From Synergistaceae bacterium (lineage in GTDB: Bacteria; Synergistota; Synergistia; Synergistales; Aminithiophilaceae), in the NCBI GenBank assembly GCA_016756725.1, contig JAESII010000009.1, forward strand, positions 1-64,000: a stretch of 64,000 nt of DNA. The letters are read 5' to 3'. The position numbers and the translations under genes are program-made. Each line of letters opens with the position of its first letter. The stretch's first letter is position 1. The notes under the pieces are model-generated. The model saw only the letters and a program-made list of their open reading frames with translations. It was not told the origin of the DNA and did no database searches. This document shows positions 15,876 to 24,979 of this stretch, piece after piece.

Positions 15876-17305
15876 ATGGCCCTTCCTCTGGAACGCATCG
15901 ACGGCTTGCGTTGGCTTCTGCCGCGCCGCTACAGGGCGGCGATGCTCGTTCCCGGCATGATCTACGGCGACGAAGCCTTGGTGGGGGCCCTGGAAGGAGA
16001 TCTTGCGCTGGAACAGATCGCCAACGTGGCCTCCCTGCCTGGCATCGTCGGCTACAGCCTGGCCATGCCCGACGTTCACCAGGGCTATGGCTTTCCCATC
16101 GGAGCCGTCGCCGCCTTCGATGAGGACGAGGGCATCATCTCGCCCGGAGGCGTCGGTTATGACATCTCTTGCGGCGTTCGCCTCATGGTCTCTTCCGTGA
16201 CCGTTGAGGAGGTGACAGGACGGCTCGAAGCGCTAGCTCAGTCCCTTTTCTCTGCTGTTCCCTCCGGCGTCGGTTCCCGAGGGGCCCTCAGCCTTTCCGC
16301 GAAGGACCTTCAGAAGGTGCTCGCCCATGGGGCCCGCTGGGCCGTTGAGAAGGGGTTCGGCGACGGCCATGACCTGACCCGCATTGAGGAAGGCGGTTTT
16401 CTCGACGGTGCCGATGGAAGCGCCCTCTCTCAGCGGGCCCTTGATCGGGGCCGCGATCAGCTGGGGACGCTGGGCAGCGGCAATCACTTCATCGAGGTCC
16501 AGGCCGTCGAAGCCCTCTTCGACACCCCCCGGGCTTGGGCCTGGGGACTCCGGGAAGGCGCCGTCGTCGTCTTGATCCATTGCGGTAGCCGCGGTCTGGG
16601 CCATCAGGTCTGCGACGACGCCCTCAAGGCCATGAACCGGATCAAAGGCCCCTCTGCCGTCCCCGTGCCGGACCGTCAGCTCTGTTGTGCCCCGCTCCGA
16701 TCGGAAGAGGGGCGTCGTTACCTGGCGGCCATGAGGGCTGCGGCCAACTTCGCCCTCGCCAACAGACAGGTCATCGGCTGGAAGGTCAGAGAGGTCTTTC
16801 GCTCCCTGGGGCTTTCGGACCTGCGTCTTCTCTACGACGTGAGCCACAATACGGCTCACGTCGAGACCCACGTCGCCGAAGGCAAAAGGCGACGCCTCTG
16901 CGTCCACCGCAAGGGGGCGACACGGGCCCTTCCTCCGGGACATGCGGCGCTTCCCGCCGAACTGAGGCCTCTGGGACAGCCTGTTCTCGTCCCGGGGAGC
17001 ATGGGGACTGCCAGCTACGTCCTCGCCGGAACGGAGAGAGGAGCGGAAGAGACTTTTGCCTCGACCTGCCATGGCGCCGGACGCCGACTCAGCCGGCAGG
17101 CCGCCAAGGCGGCCACGGCAGGGAGGACGTGGCCCGCCGCCTGGCACGACAGGGGATCGTCGTCGTCGCCGAACGGGCCTCGACTCTGAGCGAGGAAGCT
17201 CCCGAGGCCTACAAGGAGATCGGTGCCGTCGTGGACGTCATGGACAGGGCCGGCATCGGTTCTCTCGTGGCGCGGCTTTGTCCCTTGGCGGTGATCAAGG
17301 GTTGA
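15876..17305 (+). CDS. rtcB: RNA-splicing ligase RtcB, apparent frameshift near the 3' end
   Basis: GTP- and Mn-dependent ligase joining 2',3'-cyclic phosphate and 5'-OH RNA ends. Metal and guanylylation motifs are all visible: MPDVHQGYGFPIGA, SPGGVGYDISCGVRLM (catalytic Cys), GTLGSGNHFIEVQ, VLIHCGSRGLGHQV, YDVSHNTAH, and STCHGAGR with the guanylylated His. After SRQAAKAAT the frame breaks at about 17110-17125. The original frame stops at 17189 with an unrelated tail, while the expected ending (EDVARRLARQGIVVV, then EEAPEAYKEIGAVVDV and a final IKG) continues in the -1 frame to 17305. A one-base deletion in GC-rich sequence, real or an assembly error, explains this. ATG 15876 follows AAAGGAGG. 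Confidence 0.85.
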
Positions 17306-17330
17306 CAAGGTTCCTCAAGGCCGCTATACT
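17302..17330 (+). promoter_or_regulatory. Strong promoter of the argG T-box transcript
   Basis: TTGACA (17302-17307), exact 17-nt spacer, TATACT (17325-17330). The -35 box overlaps the TGA of the restored rtcB frame. Transcription would start near 17337 and run into the T-box leader. Confidence 0.8.
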
Positions 17331-17336
17331 TCTCGC

Positions 17337-17690
17337 CAATGAACAGAAATGCCCTTAGGAGGACTGCTTTCCGATGAAGGCCCTTGCCCGATTGAGACGA
17401 GTCCGAAGAGAAAGACCTACGCCGACGTTTACGCCCCATAGGGAGGCGCAGACGGGGAGGAGTAGGCCTGTGGCTCGTCGACAGAGAGGGATCGCCTAGG
17501 CTGGAAGCGATTCTCGACGGCAAGGCCGAATAGAGCCCCTGAGCCTCTTTCCGAAGAAAGGCCTTCGCCAAGTAGGAAAACGGCTGGTTCCCGTTAGCGA
17601 ACCGCAAGAGGTCGCAGCTTCGCTGCGGCAATTAGGGTGGTACCGCGGGCAAAAGAGCTCGTCCCTTCCAGGGACGGGTTCTTTTTTATT
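17337..17690 (+). ncRNA. T-box leader of argG
   Basis: The canonical T-box AGGGTGGTACCGCGGG is at 17634-17649, immediately before an intrinsic terminator. Upstream, a stem I can be drawn from ACGAG/CTCGT (about 17393 and 17472) and CCTAC/GTAGG, followed by the conserved ACAGAGAG linker and a GGCTGGAAG segment near 17500. Uncharged tRNA should stabilise the antiterminator through its free CCA end and switch on argG. An arginine specifier is expected, and an AGG lies in the 3' side of stem I near the internal loop, but I cannot fix the specifier by eye. Confidence 0.9.
17653..17688 (+). terminator. T-box-controlled terminator
   Basis: 14-bp stem AAGAGCTCGTCCCT / AGGGACGGGTTCTT (two G-U pairs) with TCC loop, then a T-run. 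It lies 4 nt after the T-box motif and 43 nt before argG. Confidence 0.85.
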
Positions 17691-17730
17691 TTCCTGTTTT
17701 TAGGGGATCGACAAAAGGGAGGAAACGCAA

Positions 17731-18966
17731 ATGACCTACAAAGGCAAAGTGGTTCTGGCTTACAGTGGTGGACTCGATACGTGCGTTGCCGTCAAGTGGC
17801 TTATGGATCAGGGCTATGATGTGGTGACCTTCACGGCCGACGTGGGGCAGGTCGTCGATCTCGAGGCCGTCAAGGACAAGGCCCTCAAGACCGGTGCCGT
17901 CAACGCCTACGTCATGGATCTGCGGGAGGAGTTCGTCCGCGATTTCGTCTGGCCCGCTCTGAAGGCCAATGCCCAGTACCAGGGAACCTATCCCCTCAAC
18001 TCCGCCCTTTCGCGGCCTCTCATCGCCAAGTACCTCGTCTGGGTCGCCCAGATGGAGGGTGCCGTCGCCGTGGCTCATGGCTGCACCGGCAAGGGTCAGG
18101 ACCAGGTCCGTTTCGAAGTCTGCGTCGGAGCCATCGACCCCAAGCTCCAGGTTCTCGCCCCCGTCCGGGACTGGCATTTCAGCCGTGAGACGGAGATCGA
18201 ATACGCTATGGCCAACGGCATCGAGGTGCCCATCACCCTCAAGTCGCCCTACAGCATCGATGAGAATATGTGGGGCCGGGCCATCGAGTGCGGTGTCCTC
18301 GAGGATCCCTGGACGGAACCTCCCTCGGACTGCTTCGCCCTCACCGCCGATCCCTGGAACACGCCTGATGAGCCTCTCTATCTCGAGATCGGCTTCGAGA
18401 AGGGGCTTCCCGTCTCCATCGACGGTGTCGCCATGGAAGGCATGGAACTCATCGCCACCCTCAATGAGGTGGCCGGCTCCTACGGCGTCGGCCGGATCGA
18501 TATGATCGAGGATCGCCTCGTCGGTTTCAAGAGCCGCGAAGTCTACGAATGCCCCGCCGCCGCCGTCCTCCTTCAGGCCCACAAGGCCCTGGAGAAGCTC
18601 ACCATCGCCAAGGAGGTTCATGCCGCCAAGGCCGACATGGAAAACAAATACGGCGAACTGACCTACGTGGGCTACTGGTATTCGCCCCTCCGTGACGCCT
18701 ACAACGCCTTCTTCGACAAGGTCCAGGAAGTCGTCTCCGGCGTGGCCCGGCTTCGTCTCTACAAGGGACAGGCCGTCGTCGTCGGCCTCAAGTCGGAGAA
18801 CTCCCTCTATCAGGATGACCTCTCGACGTACACCGAATCCGACACCTTCGACCACGATGCGGCTAAAGGCTTCATCAGCCTCTGGGGCCTTCCTGTCAAG
18901 ACCTGGCGCCAGGTTCATCCCGGCGAGCCCCTTGCCGCTCCGAGCCTGAAGGTCGTAGGTCAGTAG
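17731..18966 (+). CDS. argG: Argininosuccinate synthase
   Basis: 411 aa, full length. Joins citrulline and aspartate using ATP, the penultimate step of arginine synthesis. The ATP pyrophosphatase motif AYSGGLDTCVAVKWL is at residues about 10-24; AHGCTGKGQDQVRFE and APVRDW, then PYSIDENMWGRAIE, are substrate-binding signatures. It stands alone between its T-box leader and a 27-bp bidirectional hairpin; no argH is adjacent. Start ATG 17731 has GGGAGGAAA upstream. Expression is probably controlled by charging of an arginine tRNA through the leader. Confidence 0.98.
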   Translation: MTYKGKVVLAYSGGLDTCVAVKWLMDQGYDVVTFTADVGQVVDLEAVKDKALKTGAVNAYVMDLREEFVRDFVWPALKANAQYQGTYPLNSALSRPLIAKYLVWVAQMEGAVAVAHGCTGKGQDQVRFEVCVGAIDPKLQVLAPVRDWHFSRETEIEYAMANGIEVPITLKSPYSIDENMWGRAIECGVLEDPWTEPPSDCFALTADPWNTPDEPLYLEIGFEKGLPVSIDGVAMEGMELIATLNEVAGSYGVGRIDMIEDRLVGFKSREVYECPAAAVLLQAHKALEKLTIAKEVHAAKADMENKYGELTYVGYWYSPLRDAYNAFFDKVQEVVSGVARLRLYKGQAVVVGLKSENSLYQDDLSTYTESDTFDHDAAKGFISLWGLPVKTWRQVHPGEPLAAPSLKVVGQ

Positions 18967-18983
18967 GCGAAAAGGACCAGCTG

Positions 18984-19051
18984 AAGCGAAAGGATGGAGG
19001 GAAGGGGAGGCCCGCAAAGGCGGACCTCCCCTTCCCTCCATCCTTTCGCTT
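18984..19051. terminator. Bidirectional terminator, perfect 27-bp stem
   Basis: Arms 18984-19010 and 19025-19051 are perfect inverted repeats beginning AAGCGAAAGGATGG and ending CCATCCTTTCGCTT, with a 14-nt loop. It separates converging argG (+) and the GGDEF gene (-). There is no long T-run on either side. Confidence 0.75.
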
Positions 19052-19058
19052 GTTCCCT

Positions 19059-21065
19059 TCAGGGCAGATCGGCCTGGGCGACCTCGTTCCGCCCCGACGA
19101 TTTCGCCTCGTAAAGCGCTCTGTCAGCTCTCTGGTAGAGGCGGGAGAGCCCCTCCTCGTCACCCAGGGTGGCGATGCCGAAGCTGGCCGTCATGCGGATC
19201 TCCGTCTGTTCGGCGTCGGCGGAAAGGCGATAGACCCTTTCGGCGGTGCGGTCCCTCAGGCGCAGCGCGACCTGATAAGCCTGATCGGTTGTCGCTTCGG
19301 GGAGAAGGACGGCAAATTCCTCACCTCCGAGCCGGGCGGCGAGGTCGCATCGCCTCAGAGCGCCGCTCAAGGTCTGAGCGAACTGGCGGAGGGCCTCGTC
19401 GCCCTTGTCATGACCGAAGGCGTCGTTGACTCTCTTGAAGTGGTCGATATCGGCGAGTATGATCGACGGCGCCGATTTGGCCTTGCCCGTCCGGAACCGG
19501 TCGATCTGAAGGTCGAGGCTGTCGAAGAAGTATCTCCTGTTGGCCAGTCCCGTGAGAGGATCGGTCGTGGCGAGACGGAGCAGCCGGGAGGCCTCCTTCT
19601 GCTGCCTCAGGTGGGCCGAGAAGATCTCGCAGAAGGTTTTCAGCAGGAGATCGGTGGCTTCCGCCAGGCCCTCGTGCTCCGGTTCGAGAGCCAAAGCGCC
19701 CCAAAGGCGCCCCTCTTCAAAAAGCGGGTAGAGGACGAGGGGCGTGGCCCCGCCGGCATCGGAGGGAAGGAGCCTGTCCAGACCTGACTCGGCCAGGGTC
19801 GTGGGAATCGTTTTCTTCCTGCGAAGAGCGCCGAGCCAGCCTGGAGAGAAGCCTGTCAGGGAGAGCCGCTCCTCGAGAAGTTCTTTCCAGGAAGATAACC
19901 CCGGAGCAAGCTCTTCGGAAAGAACTTCCGGCGTCCTTCTTTGGCTGCCGCGGCTGGGCCGGCGCAGGAGGAGGAGACGGCGGGCCTTCGTGATGCCTCT
20001 AAGGCCGGCGAAGATTTCTGCGATTGCCTCGGCCTCTTCGCCGGACAGAAGTTGCTGGGCGACGCCGCTCAGGAAGCGTTCGGCCTTGAGGCGCTCCTCC
20101 AGCTCCGCCTTTCTCTGGCTGATGATCCTGTCCTTGCGGCTCAGCAGCACGAGACAGCAACAGGCCAGTGCCAGAAGAAAAAGAGTTCCCGCGAGGGCGC
20201 AAAGGGCCCAACGGGGGAAGAAGGTGAATTCCTCGTCGTAGAACCAGCGGCGCCGAAGGCGCTCAAGCGGAGGGAAGGGACCGGCCTGGAGCTGGGTCAG
20301 CTTTTCATCAAGCCCGTTGAGGAGGTCGGCATTTCTGCCCTTTGTGGTGGCGAAGAAGATCCGTGACGGGGCAAAGATGAAGGGGCTGCGACGGAAGCGG
20401 TAATCGCGGACAAGTCGGGCTGTGGTCATCTGTTCGGCGACACAGACATCGACTTTTCCCTCGCGAAGGAGATCAAAGGCTTCGTCTTTGGTCCGCGTCG
20501 AGACGATGCGGCTGAAGATGCCCAGCCGTCCCAAGATGCGCCGCAGCTCGTGGAAGGCGTAAAATCCCCCCTGCATGGCGATTCTCTTTCCCTCGAGATC
20601 CTGGAAGGAGAGAACCTCCGCCTGGCCCTGGGTGTAGAAGGTGTACCAGGTGGCGTAGTGCTGGACCTTGCCGTAATCAAAACGTCTCTCGAGAGCGACG
20701 GTGGAAGCCATACTGAGCAGGTCGATCTCGCCTCTCTCAAGCTGAACCAGAAGGTCGTCTCCGTGCCCCTCGATGAACTCCACCTTCCAGGGTTCACCCT
20801 CGGCCAACAGCCGCAGCAGATCGGGGAAAAAACCCTGAAAGGAGCCGTCCTCTCCCTGGTGGAACAGAGGCGGCAGTTCCGTCATTCCGTAGCGAATGAC
20901 TCTTTCCTGAGCCGATAAGGGCGGGGCGGAGGACCAAAGAAAAAGCAGGGCCAAAAAGAGGAAGGCCATTTTTCGGGGAGTAAGAGGCGCTCTCGCCGAA
21001 GAGGCGGGATGTGCCTTGATGCGGGTGAGGAGGTGTCCTTTGAGCAGTGAGGTCCAGATGGGCAA
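19059..21065 (-). CDS. Diguanylate cyclase with periplasmic solute-binding sensor domain
   Basis: 668 aa. Residues 33-53 form a signal segment ending SAQ; about 55-270 is a family 3 solute-binding domain (VIRYGMTELPPLFHQ, LERGEIDLLSMAS, GKRIAMQGGFYAFHEL). A membrane helix (WALCALAGTLFLLALACCCL) follows near 290, then a GAF-like region and, from about 500, a GGDEF domain with TTDPLTGLANRRYFF, DIDHFKRVNDAFGHDKGDE and active-site GGEEF. RRCD lies exactly where the RxxD inhibitory site belongs, so c-di-GMP feedback is likely. Start is TTG 21065, placed by AGGAGG 7 nt upstream. It is divergent from the NuoE-like operon; its ligand is unknown, possibly an amino acid. Confidence 0.93.
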   Translation of the reverse strand: MPIWTSLLKGHLLTRIKAHPASSARAPLTPRKMAFLFLALLFLWSSAPPLSAQERVIRYGMTELPPLFHQGEDGSFQGFFPDLLRLLAEGEPWKVEFIEGHGDDLLVQLERGEIDLLSMASTVALERRFDYGKVQHYATWYTFYTQGQAEVLSFQDLEGKRIAMQGGFYAFHELRRILGRLGIFSRIVSTRTKDEAFDLLREGKVDVCVAEQMTTARLVRDYRFRRSPFIFAPSRIFFATTKGRNADLLNGLDEKLTQLQAGPFPPLERLRRRWFYDEEFTFFPRWALCALAGTLFLLALACCCLVLLSRKDRIISQRKAELEERLKAERFLSGVAQQLLSGEEAEAIAEIFAGLRGITKARRLLLLRRPSRGSQRRTPEVLSEELAPGLSSWKELLEERLSLTGFSPGWLGALRRKKTIPTTLAESGLDRLLPSDAGGATPLVLYPLFEEGRLWGALALEPEHEGLAEATDLLLKTFCEIFSAHLRQQKEASRLLRLATTDPLTGLANRRYFFDSLDLQIDRFRTGKAKSAPSIILADIDHFKRVNDAFGHDKGDEALRQFAQTLSGALRRCDLAARLGGEEFAVLLPEATTDQAYQVALRLRDRTAERVYRLSADAEQTEIRMTASFGIATLGDEEGLSRLYQRADRALYEAKSSGRNEVAQADLP

Positions 21066-21380
21066 GGCGGCACCTCCTGAAAGGATAGTTGAAGAGACTC
21101 TGATGAAGGGGGCATGATAAGTCCTTACAAGAATAGCTCATCATTAAGATGAAATGCAAGCTCCAAAGGGGATCTCCTTTTCCCCTCGGGGAGTCCTTCC
21201 TGGTCAAGGGTGATGCTGGGGACTCTGTCAGGCAAGAGTTCCCGGCGAGAGAATCTTTTCTTATGTATAAAGTGTGCTATAATCTAAAGCAAGAGGTGAC
21301 TCAGGCTTTGCTAGGATTAATGTTTGGTCGCCTCGCCGATCCCGGCCGGGAACGGGTGTTCTAAAGGGGGCAGTGTCGTG
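21066..21380. other. Intergenic region between divergent GGDEF gene and oxidoreductase operon
   Basis: 315 bases without a convincing gene; a 71-residue frame at 21149-21364 has no ribosome site and no recognisable motif. The region holds the extended -10 promoter of the oxidoreductase operon (TATAAT 21278-21283) and a CCCGGCCGGG inverted repeat near 21345. Only the ribosome site of the GGDEF gene (AGGAGG, about 21074-21079) is clear on the other strand. Confidence 0.6.
21275..21283 (+). promoter_or_regulatory. Extended -10 promoter of the oxidoreductase operon
   Basis: TGC-TATAAT (21275-21283) forms a consensus extended -10 element about 98 nt before the first gene. The -35 region is poor, as is usual for this class. 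Confidence 0.6.
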
Positions 21381-21836
21381 ATGGATCGTGACGCCCTTGG
21401 GGCGATTCTCGAGGTCTATGACCGCGAGGAAAGGTTTTTGTTGCCCATCCTCCAGGATATCCAGGAACGTTTCCGCCACCTTCCCCGGGAAGCCCTGACC
21501 GAGACGGCCCGCTACCTGGCCGTCCCGGAAAGCCGCGTCTTCGCCGTGGCCACCTTCTACAAAGCCTTCAGCTTCACCCCCAAAGGAAGAAAACCGATCA
21601 AAGTCTGCATGGGAACGGCCTGCCATCTGCGCGGTGCCAGCACCCTGCTGGAGGAGCTCGAAAGGGAGCTTGACCTCTCCGTCGGAAAGACCACGTCGGA
21701 CGGGCAGTTTTCGCTGGAGACGGTCAACTGTCTTGGCGCCTGTGCCCTGGCTCCGGTCTTCACCGTCGAGGATCGAGTCTACGGCAAGGCCGAGGGACGG
21801 CTGGCCGAGATCCTTGAAAGGGAGCGAAAGTCATGA
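21381..21836 (+). CDS. NuoE-like [2Fe-2S] subunit of an NADH-linked oxidoreductase
   Basis: About 151 aa. Thioredoxin-like [2Fe-2S] protein of the NuoE/HydC family with four ligand Cys in [11 protein letters not shown] and CLGACALAP, and [13 protein letters not shown] typical of the family. In bifurcating complexes this subunit sits next to the flavin subunit. Start ATG 21381 (GTG 21378 is possible) behind AAAGGGGG. It overlaps the NuoF-like gene by 4 nt (ATGA) and is the first of five tightly packed genes ending with tungsten aldehyde oxidoreductase, so it is probably a subunit of that complex rather than of complex I. Confidence 0.93.
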   Translation: MDRDALGAILEVYDREERFLLPILQDIQERFRHLPREALTETARYLAVPESRVFAVATFYKAFSFTPKGRKPIKVCMGTACHLRGASTLLEELERELDLSVGKTTSDGQFSLETVNCLGACALAPVFTVEDRVYGKAEGRLAEILERERKS

Positions 21837-23686
21837 GTCGTCTCGAGAGCGCCAAGGCCCTCGATGAATGGCGTCGTTCCCTCAGGGCCAGCCGTTGCGC
21901 AGGCCGACGAATCTGTGTCTGCGGCGGCCCGGGCTGCCTTGCCGCAGGGAGCGCCGACGTTCACCGGGCCCTTGTCGCCGCCTCCCAGAAGGCATCCTTC
22001 GCTGTCGATGTCTGTCTCGACGTGGTCCGGACGGGCTGTCAGGGCCTCTGCCAGCAGGGGGTTCTCGTGACGCTTCAGCCTCAGGGTACCCTCTATTGCG
22101 CCGTCCAGCCCGACGATGCCGAAGAGATCGTCGATGCCTTTCTTCAGGGGCGGGCCGTGGAGCGTCTTCTCTACCGGGATCGGGCCCGATCCGTCGAGGA
22201 CGTGCAGGATGTCCCCTTCTACCTCAGACAGGAGAAGCATGTCCTCGCCCGGTGCGGCCTGATCGATCCTTACAGCCTGGACGACTATGTCGTCCAGGGG
22301 GGATACGAGGGGCTGGCCCGCGCCCTCTGTCTGGAAAGCGAGACCGTTCTCGAGCGGATCGTCAGGGCCCGGCTGCGGGGAAGGGGCGGCGGAGGGTTCC
22401 CGGCGGGGAGGAAGTGGGAGGCCTGCCGCAGGGCTTCGGGAGACCCCAAGTACGTCCTTGCCAACGGTGACGAGGGTGATCCCGGAGCCTTCATGGACCG
22501 GAGTCTCATGGAAGGCGATCCTCACAGCCTCCTTGAGGGGATGGTCATCGGTGCCTACGCCATCGGTGCCTCAAAGGGATTCATCTATGTCCGCAACGAG
22601 TATCCTCTGGCGGTGAAGACCCTTCAGAGGGCCCTCGAAGCGGCCAGGGAAAAGGGACTTCTGGGCAAGGATGTTCTGGGTTCGGGTTTTTCCTTCGATG
22701 TCGAAGTCTGCCGCGGCGGAGGGGCCTTCGTCTGCGGTGAATCGACGGCCCTCATGGCTTCCATCGAAGGAAGGCCGGGCACGCCCCGGGTCAAGTACAT
22801 CCGGTCCAGCGAACGGGGACTCTGGGAGAGCCCGACGGTGCTGAACAACGTCGAAACCTGGGCCAACGTTCCCCTCATCCTCTCCCGCGGCGTCGACTGG
22901 TTCCTGTCCCTCGGGACTGAAGGGAGTCCGGGGACGAAGGTCTTCTCCCTCGTGGGGAAGGTGAAAAACACGGGACTCGTCGAGGTGCCCATGGGAATGA
23001 CTCTCCGGGAGATCATCTTCGACGTCGGCGGCGGAATGCCCAAGGGGCGGCGTTTCAAGGCCGTCCAGACCGGAGGTCCTTCGGGAGGCTGCCTTCCCGA
23101 AGCCAGTCTCGATCTGCCCGTCGATTTCGATAGCCTCAACGAGGCCGGATCGATCATGGGCTCAGGCGGGATGATCGTCATGGATGACCGTACCTGTATG
23201 GTCGACGTGGCCCGCTATTTCGTCTCCTTCCTCGTCGAGGAGTCCTGCGGAAAGTGCACGCCTTGCAGGGAAGGGCTGAGACAGATGAAGACCATCCTCG
23301 ACGATCTGTCGTCGGGCCGGGGCCGTCCCGGAGACGCGGAGCTTCTCCGCAGTCTGGCCGAAAACCTGCGCGACACGGCCCTCTGCGGTCTGGGCCAGTC
23401 GGCGGCCAATCCCGTCCTGTCGACGCTGCGCTATTTCCCCGAAGAATATGCCGAACATGAGGCAGGTTTCTGCCGGAGCGGTGTCTGCCGTGACCTTTTC
23501 CGTTTCGTCGTCGACGGTGACTCCTGCCGTGGCTGTGGTCTCTGCGCCTCGACCTGCCCCGTCGGGGCCGTCTCGGGTGAGAAGGGCCGGGCCCACGTCA
23601 TCGATCAGGACCGCTGCATCCGCTGCGGCAAGTGTTGCGAGGCCTGTATCTTCGAGGCCATCGTCGTCGGGGAGGTGACGTCATGA
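21833..23686 (+). CDS. NuoF-like FMN/NAD(H)-binding subunit with extra Fe-S domains
   Basis: 617 aa, domain layout of HydB/HndC-type flavin subunits. The N-terminus is a second thioredoxin-like [2Fe-2S] domain ([17 protein letters not shown]). The middle carries the FMN/NADH fold with [17 protein letters not shown] and [21 protein letters not shown]. The [4Fe-4S] motif is [16 protein letters not shown] plus a later Cys in ALCGLGQSA. The C-terminus adds two [4Fe-4S] ferredoxin motifs ([23 protein letters not shown]). This is the type that splits electrons between NAD and ferredoxin in flavin-based bifurcating enzymes. Overlaps both neighbours by 4 nt. Confidence 0.94.
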   Translation: MSRLESAKALDEWRRSLRASRCAGRRICVCGGPGCLAAGSADVHRALVAASQKASFAVDVCLDVVRTGCQGLCQQGVLVTLQPQGTLYCAVQPDDAEEIVDAFLQGRAVERLLYRDRARSVEDVQDVPFYLRQEKHVLARCGLIDPYSLDDYVVQGGYEGLARALCLESETVLERIVRARLRGRGGGGFPAGRKWEACRRASGDPKYVLANGDEGDPGAFMDRSLMEGDPHSLLEGMVIGAYAIGASKGFIYVRNEYPLAVKTLQRALEAAREKGLLGKDVLGSGFSFDVEVCRGGGAFVCGESTALMASIEGRPGTPRVKYIRSSERGLWESPTVLNNVETWANVPLILSRGVDWFLSLGTEGSPGTKVFSLVGKVKNTGLVEVPMGMTLREIIFDVGGGMPKGRRFKAVQTGGPSGGCLPEASLDLPVDFDSLNEAGSIMGSGGMIVMDDRTCMVDVARYFVSFLVEESCGKCTPCREGLRQMKTILDDLSSGRGRPGDAELLRSLAENLRDTALCGLGQSAANPVLSTLRYFPEEYAEHEAGFCRSGVCRDLFRFVVDGDSCRGCGLCASTCPVGAVSGEKGRAHVIDQDRCIRCGKCCEACIFEAIVVGEVTS

Positions 23687-24414
23687 TTACCCTCATCATC
23701 AACGGCCTGAAGGTGACCGTCCCAGAAGGCACAACGATCCTCGAGGCGGCCCGCAGGCTGGACGTGGAGATACCGACCCTCTGTCACCATGAGGGCCTAT
23801 CTCCCCAGGGAAGCTGTCGGCTCTGCATGGTTGAGATCGAACAGCGGGGCAGGCGCCGCCTCGTCGCCTCCTGCATGTTCCCCGTCGCCGAGGGGCTTGT
23901 CGTCGAGACCGAGACGGAGACCGTCGCCGGGGCGAGGCGCTTTGTCCTGGGCCTTCTTCGGGACCGCTGTCCTCGTTCGGAAGAGATCGCCGCTCTGGCC
24001 GCCCGTTACGGGGCAAAACCTTTCGGCCGCCTTCCTCTGGGGGAGCGAGATCTGTGCATCCATTGTGACCGCTGCGTCCGGGCCTGCGAGGAAGAGGCCA
24101 CGGGTTGCATCGCCTTCAGTTTCCGGGGATGGGCGAGGCGCGTCGAAGGCCCCTTCGGCGAAGCGCCGGCTGACTGCATCGGCTGCGGTGCCTGCGCACA
24201 AGTCTGTCCGACGGGTTTCATCGCCGTGGAAGAAGAGGGAGGGATGAGGAAAATCTGGGGCAAGAGCTTTGAGCTTCTCCGCTGTTCCGCCTGCGGCAAA
24301 CCCTTCGCCACCAGGGAAGAGCTTGTCTTTCAGGGGTTGGACGAAGGCGACCTTCTCTGCGATCGCTGTCGGAAGCGGGAATTTGCGGCGTCCTTCACCA
24401 GGGGCGTCCGGTGA
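23683..24414 (+). CDS. NuoG-like Fe-S subunit, short
   Basis: 243 aa. The N-terminal [2Fe-2S] ferredoxin domain has [20 protein letters not shown] and a last Cys in VASCMFP; two [4Fe-4S] motifs follow ([25 protein letters not shown]). The C-terminal 50 residues carry two CxxC pairs, [11 protein letters not shown] and LLCDRCRK, which look like a zinc ribbon. There is no H-cluster domain, so this is not a hydrogenase catalytic subunit, and it is far too short for NuoG. It should relay electrons between the flavin subunit and the ferredoxin-like subunit downstream. ATG overlaps the previous stop. Confidence 0.9.
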   Translation: MITLIINGLKVTVPEGTTILEAARRLDVEIPTLCHHEGLSPQGSCRLCMVEIEQRGRRRLVASCMFPVAEGLVVETETETVAGARRFVLGLLRDRCPRSEEIAALAARYGAKPFGRLPLGERDLCIHCDRCVRACEEEATGCIAFSFRGWARRVEGPFGEAPADCIGCGACAQVCPTGFIAVEEEGGMRKIWGKSFELLRCSACGKPFATREELVFQGLDEGDLLCDRCRKREFAASFTRGVR

Positions 24415-24502
24415 TCTCCTTTTTCGGTCTCGGCAGAAGGCTGGAAAGGGATCAGTGAGGCTGAGCCGGCTCAGCCGGCGGAAAAAGGGGGAATCAGGTC
24501 TG

Positions 24503-24979
24503 ATGGAAAAGGTGCTGCTCCTTTCACCGGAGAAGTGCATCGGCTGCGGCAGTTGCGAACTGGCCTGTTCTATGGCCAAGGAGGGCGAATTCCGCCCGGC
24601 CTTCTCGCGGGTATCGGTCTACCGTTTCGACGGGGGCACGAATGTCCCCATGACCTGTCAGCAGTGCGACGAGGCTCCCTGTATCGACGTCTGCAAGGTG
24701 GGAGCCCTTTCGCGGGATGAGAACAACGTCGTCGTCGTCGACGGACAGAAATGCATCGGCTGCCGCATGTGCATCCATGCCTGCCCCTTCGGAAACATGG
24801 CCTACCACCGGGAGAAGAAAGTGGCCATCAAGTGCGACCAGTGCGGCGGTGACCCCCAGTGTGTGGCCTTCTGTCCGACGAAGGCCTTGGAATACCTGCC
24901 TGCCGACACGGTGACGCTGGCGAGAAAAAAGATTTTCTCCCAGAAATTCGCGAAGATCGCCCAGGAGGTGACGGACTGA
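24503..24979 (+). CDS. Four-cluster ferredoxin-type subunit (DmsB-like) of tungsten oxidoreductase
   Basis: 158 aa with 16 Cys in four [4Fe-4S] motifs: [35 protein letters not shown] and [14 protein letters not shown]. This DmsB/HycB-type arrangement is found as the small subunit paired with aldehyde oxidoreductases. Start ATG 24503; the frame is open further upstream but the Fe-S protein proper starts here, with a purine stretch about 12 nt before. The stop overlaps the large-subunit start (TGATG). It most likely hands electrons from the tungsten subunit to the flavin module. Confidence 0.92.
   Translation: MEKVLLLSPEKCIGCGSCELACSMAKEGEFRPAFSRVSVYRFDGGTNVPMTCQQCDEAPCIDVCKVGALSRDENNVVVVDGQKCIGCRMCIHACPFGNMAYHREKKVAIKCDQCGGDPQCVAFCPTKALEYLPADTVTLARKKIFSQKFAKIAQEVTD

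Noticed and set aside
17085-17189. Selenocysteine or programmed recoding as the reason for the rtcB frame break
   Set aside because: No in-frame UGA precedes the break, and no clear slippery heptamer or downstream structure is evident; a one-base indel is simpler.
17686-19041. 451-aa minus-strand frame over argG
   Set aside because: Antisense to argG and starting in its terminator hairpin; composition is that of a reverse-frame artefact.
21149-21364. 71-aa plus-strand frame in the GGDEF-oxidoreductase gap
   Set aside because: It overlaps the predicted promoter, has no ribosome site and no recognisable motif.
21381-24414. Complex I (nuo) or [FeFe]-hydrogenase operon
   Set aside because: NuoE/F/G-like subunits are present but there are no membrane Nuo subunits or NuoBCDI, and the third subunit lacks an H-cluster domain; AOR follows in the same operon.
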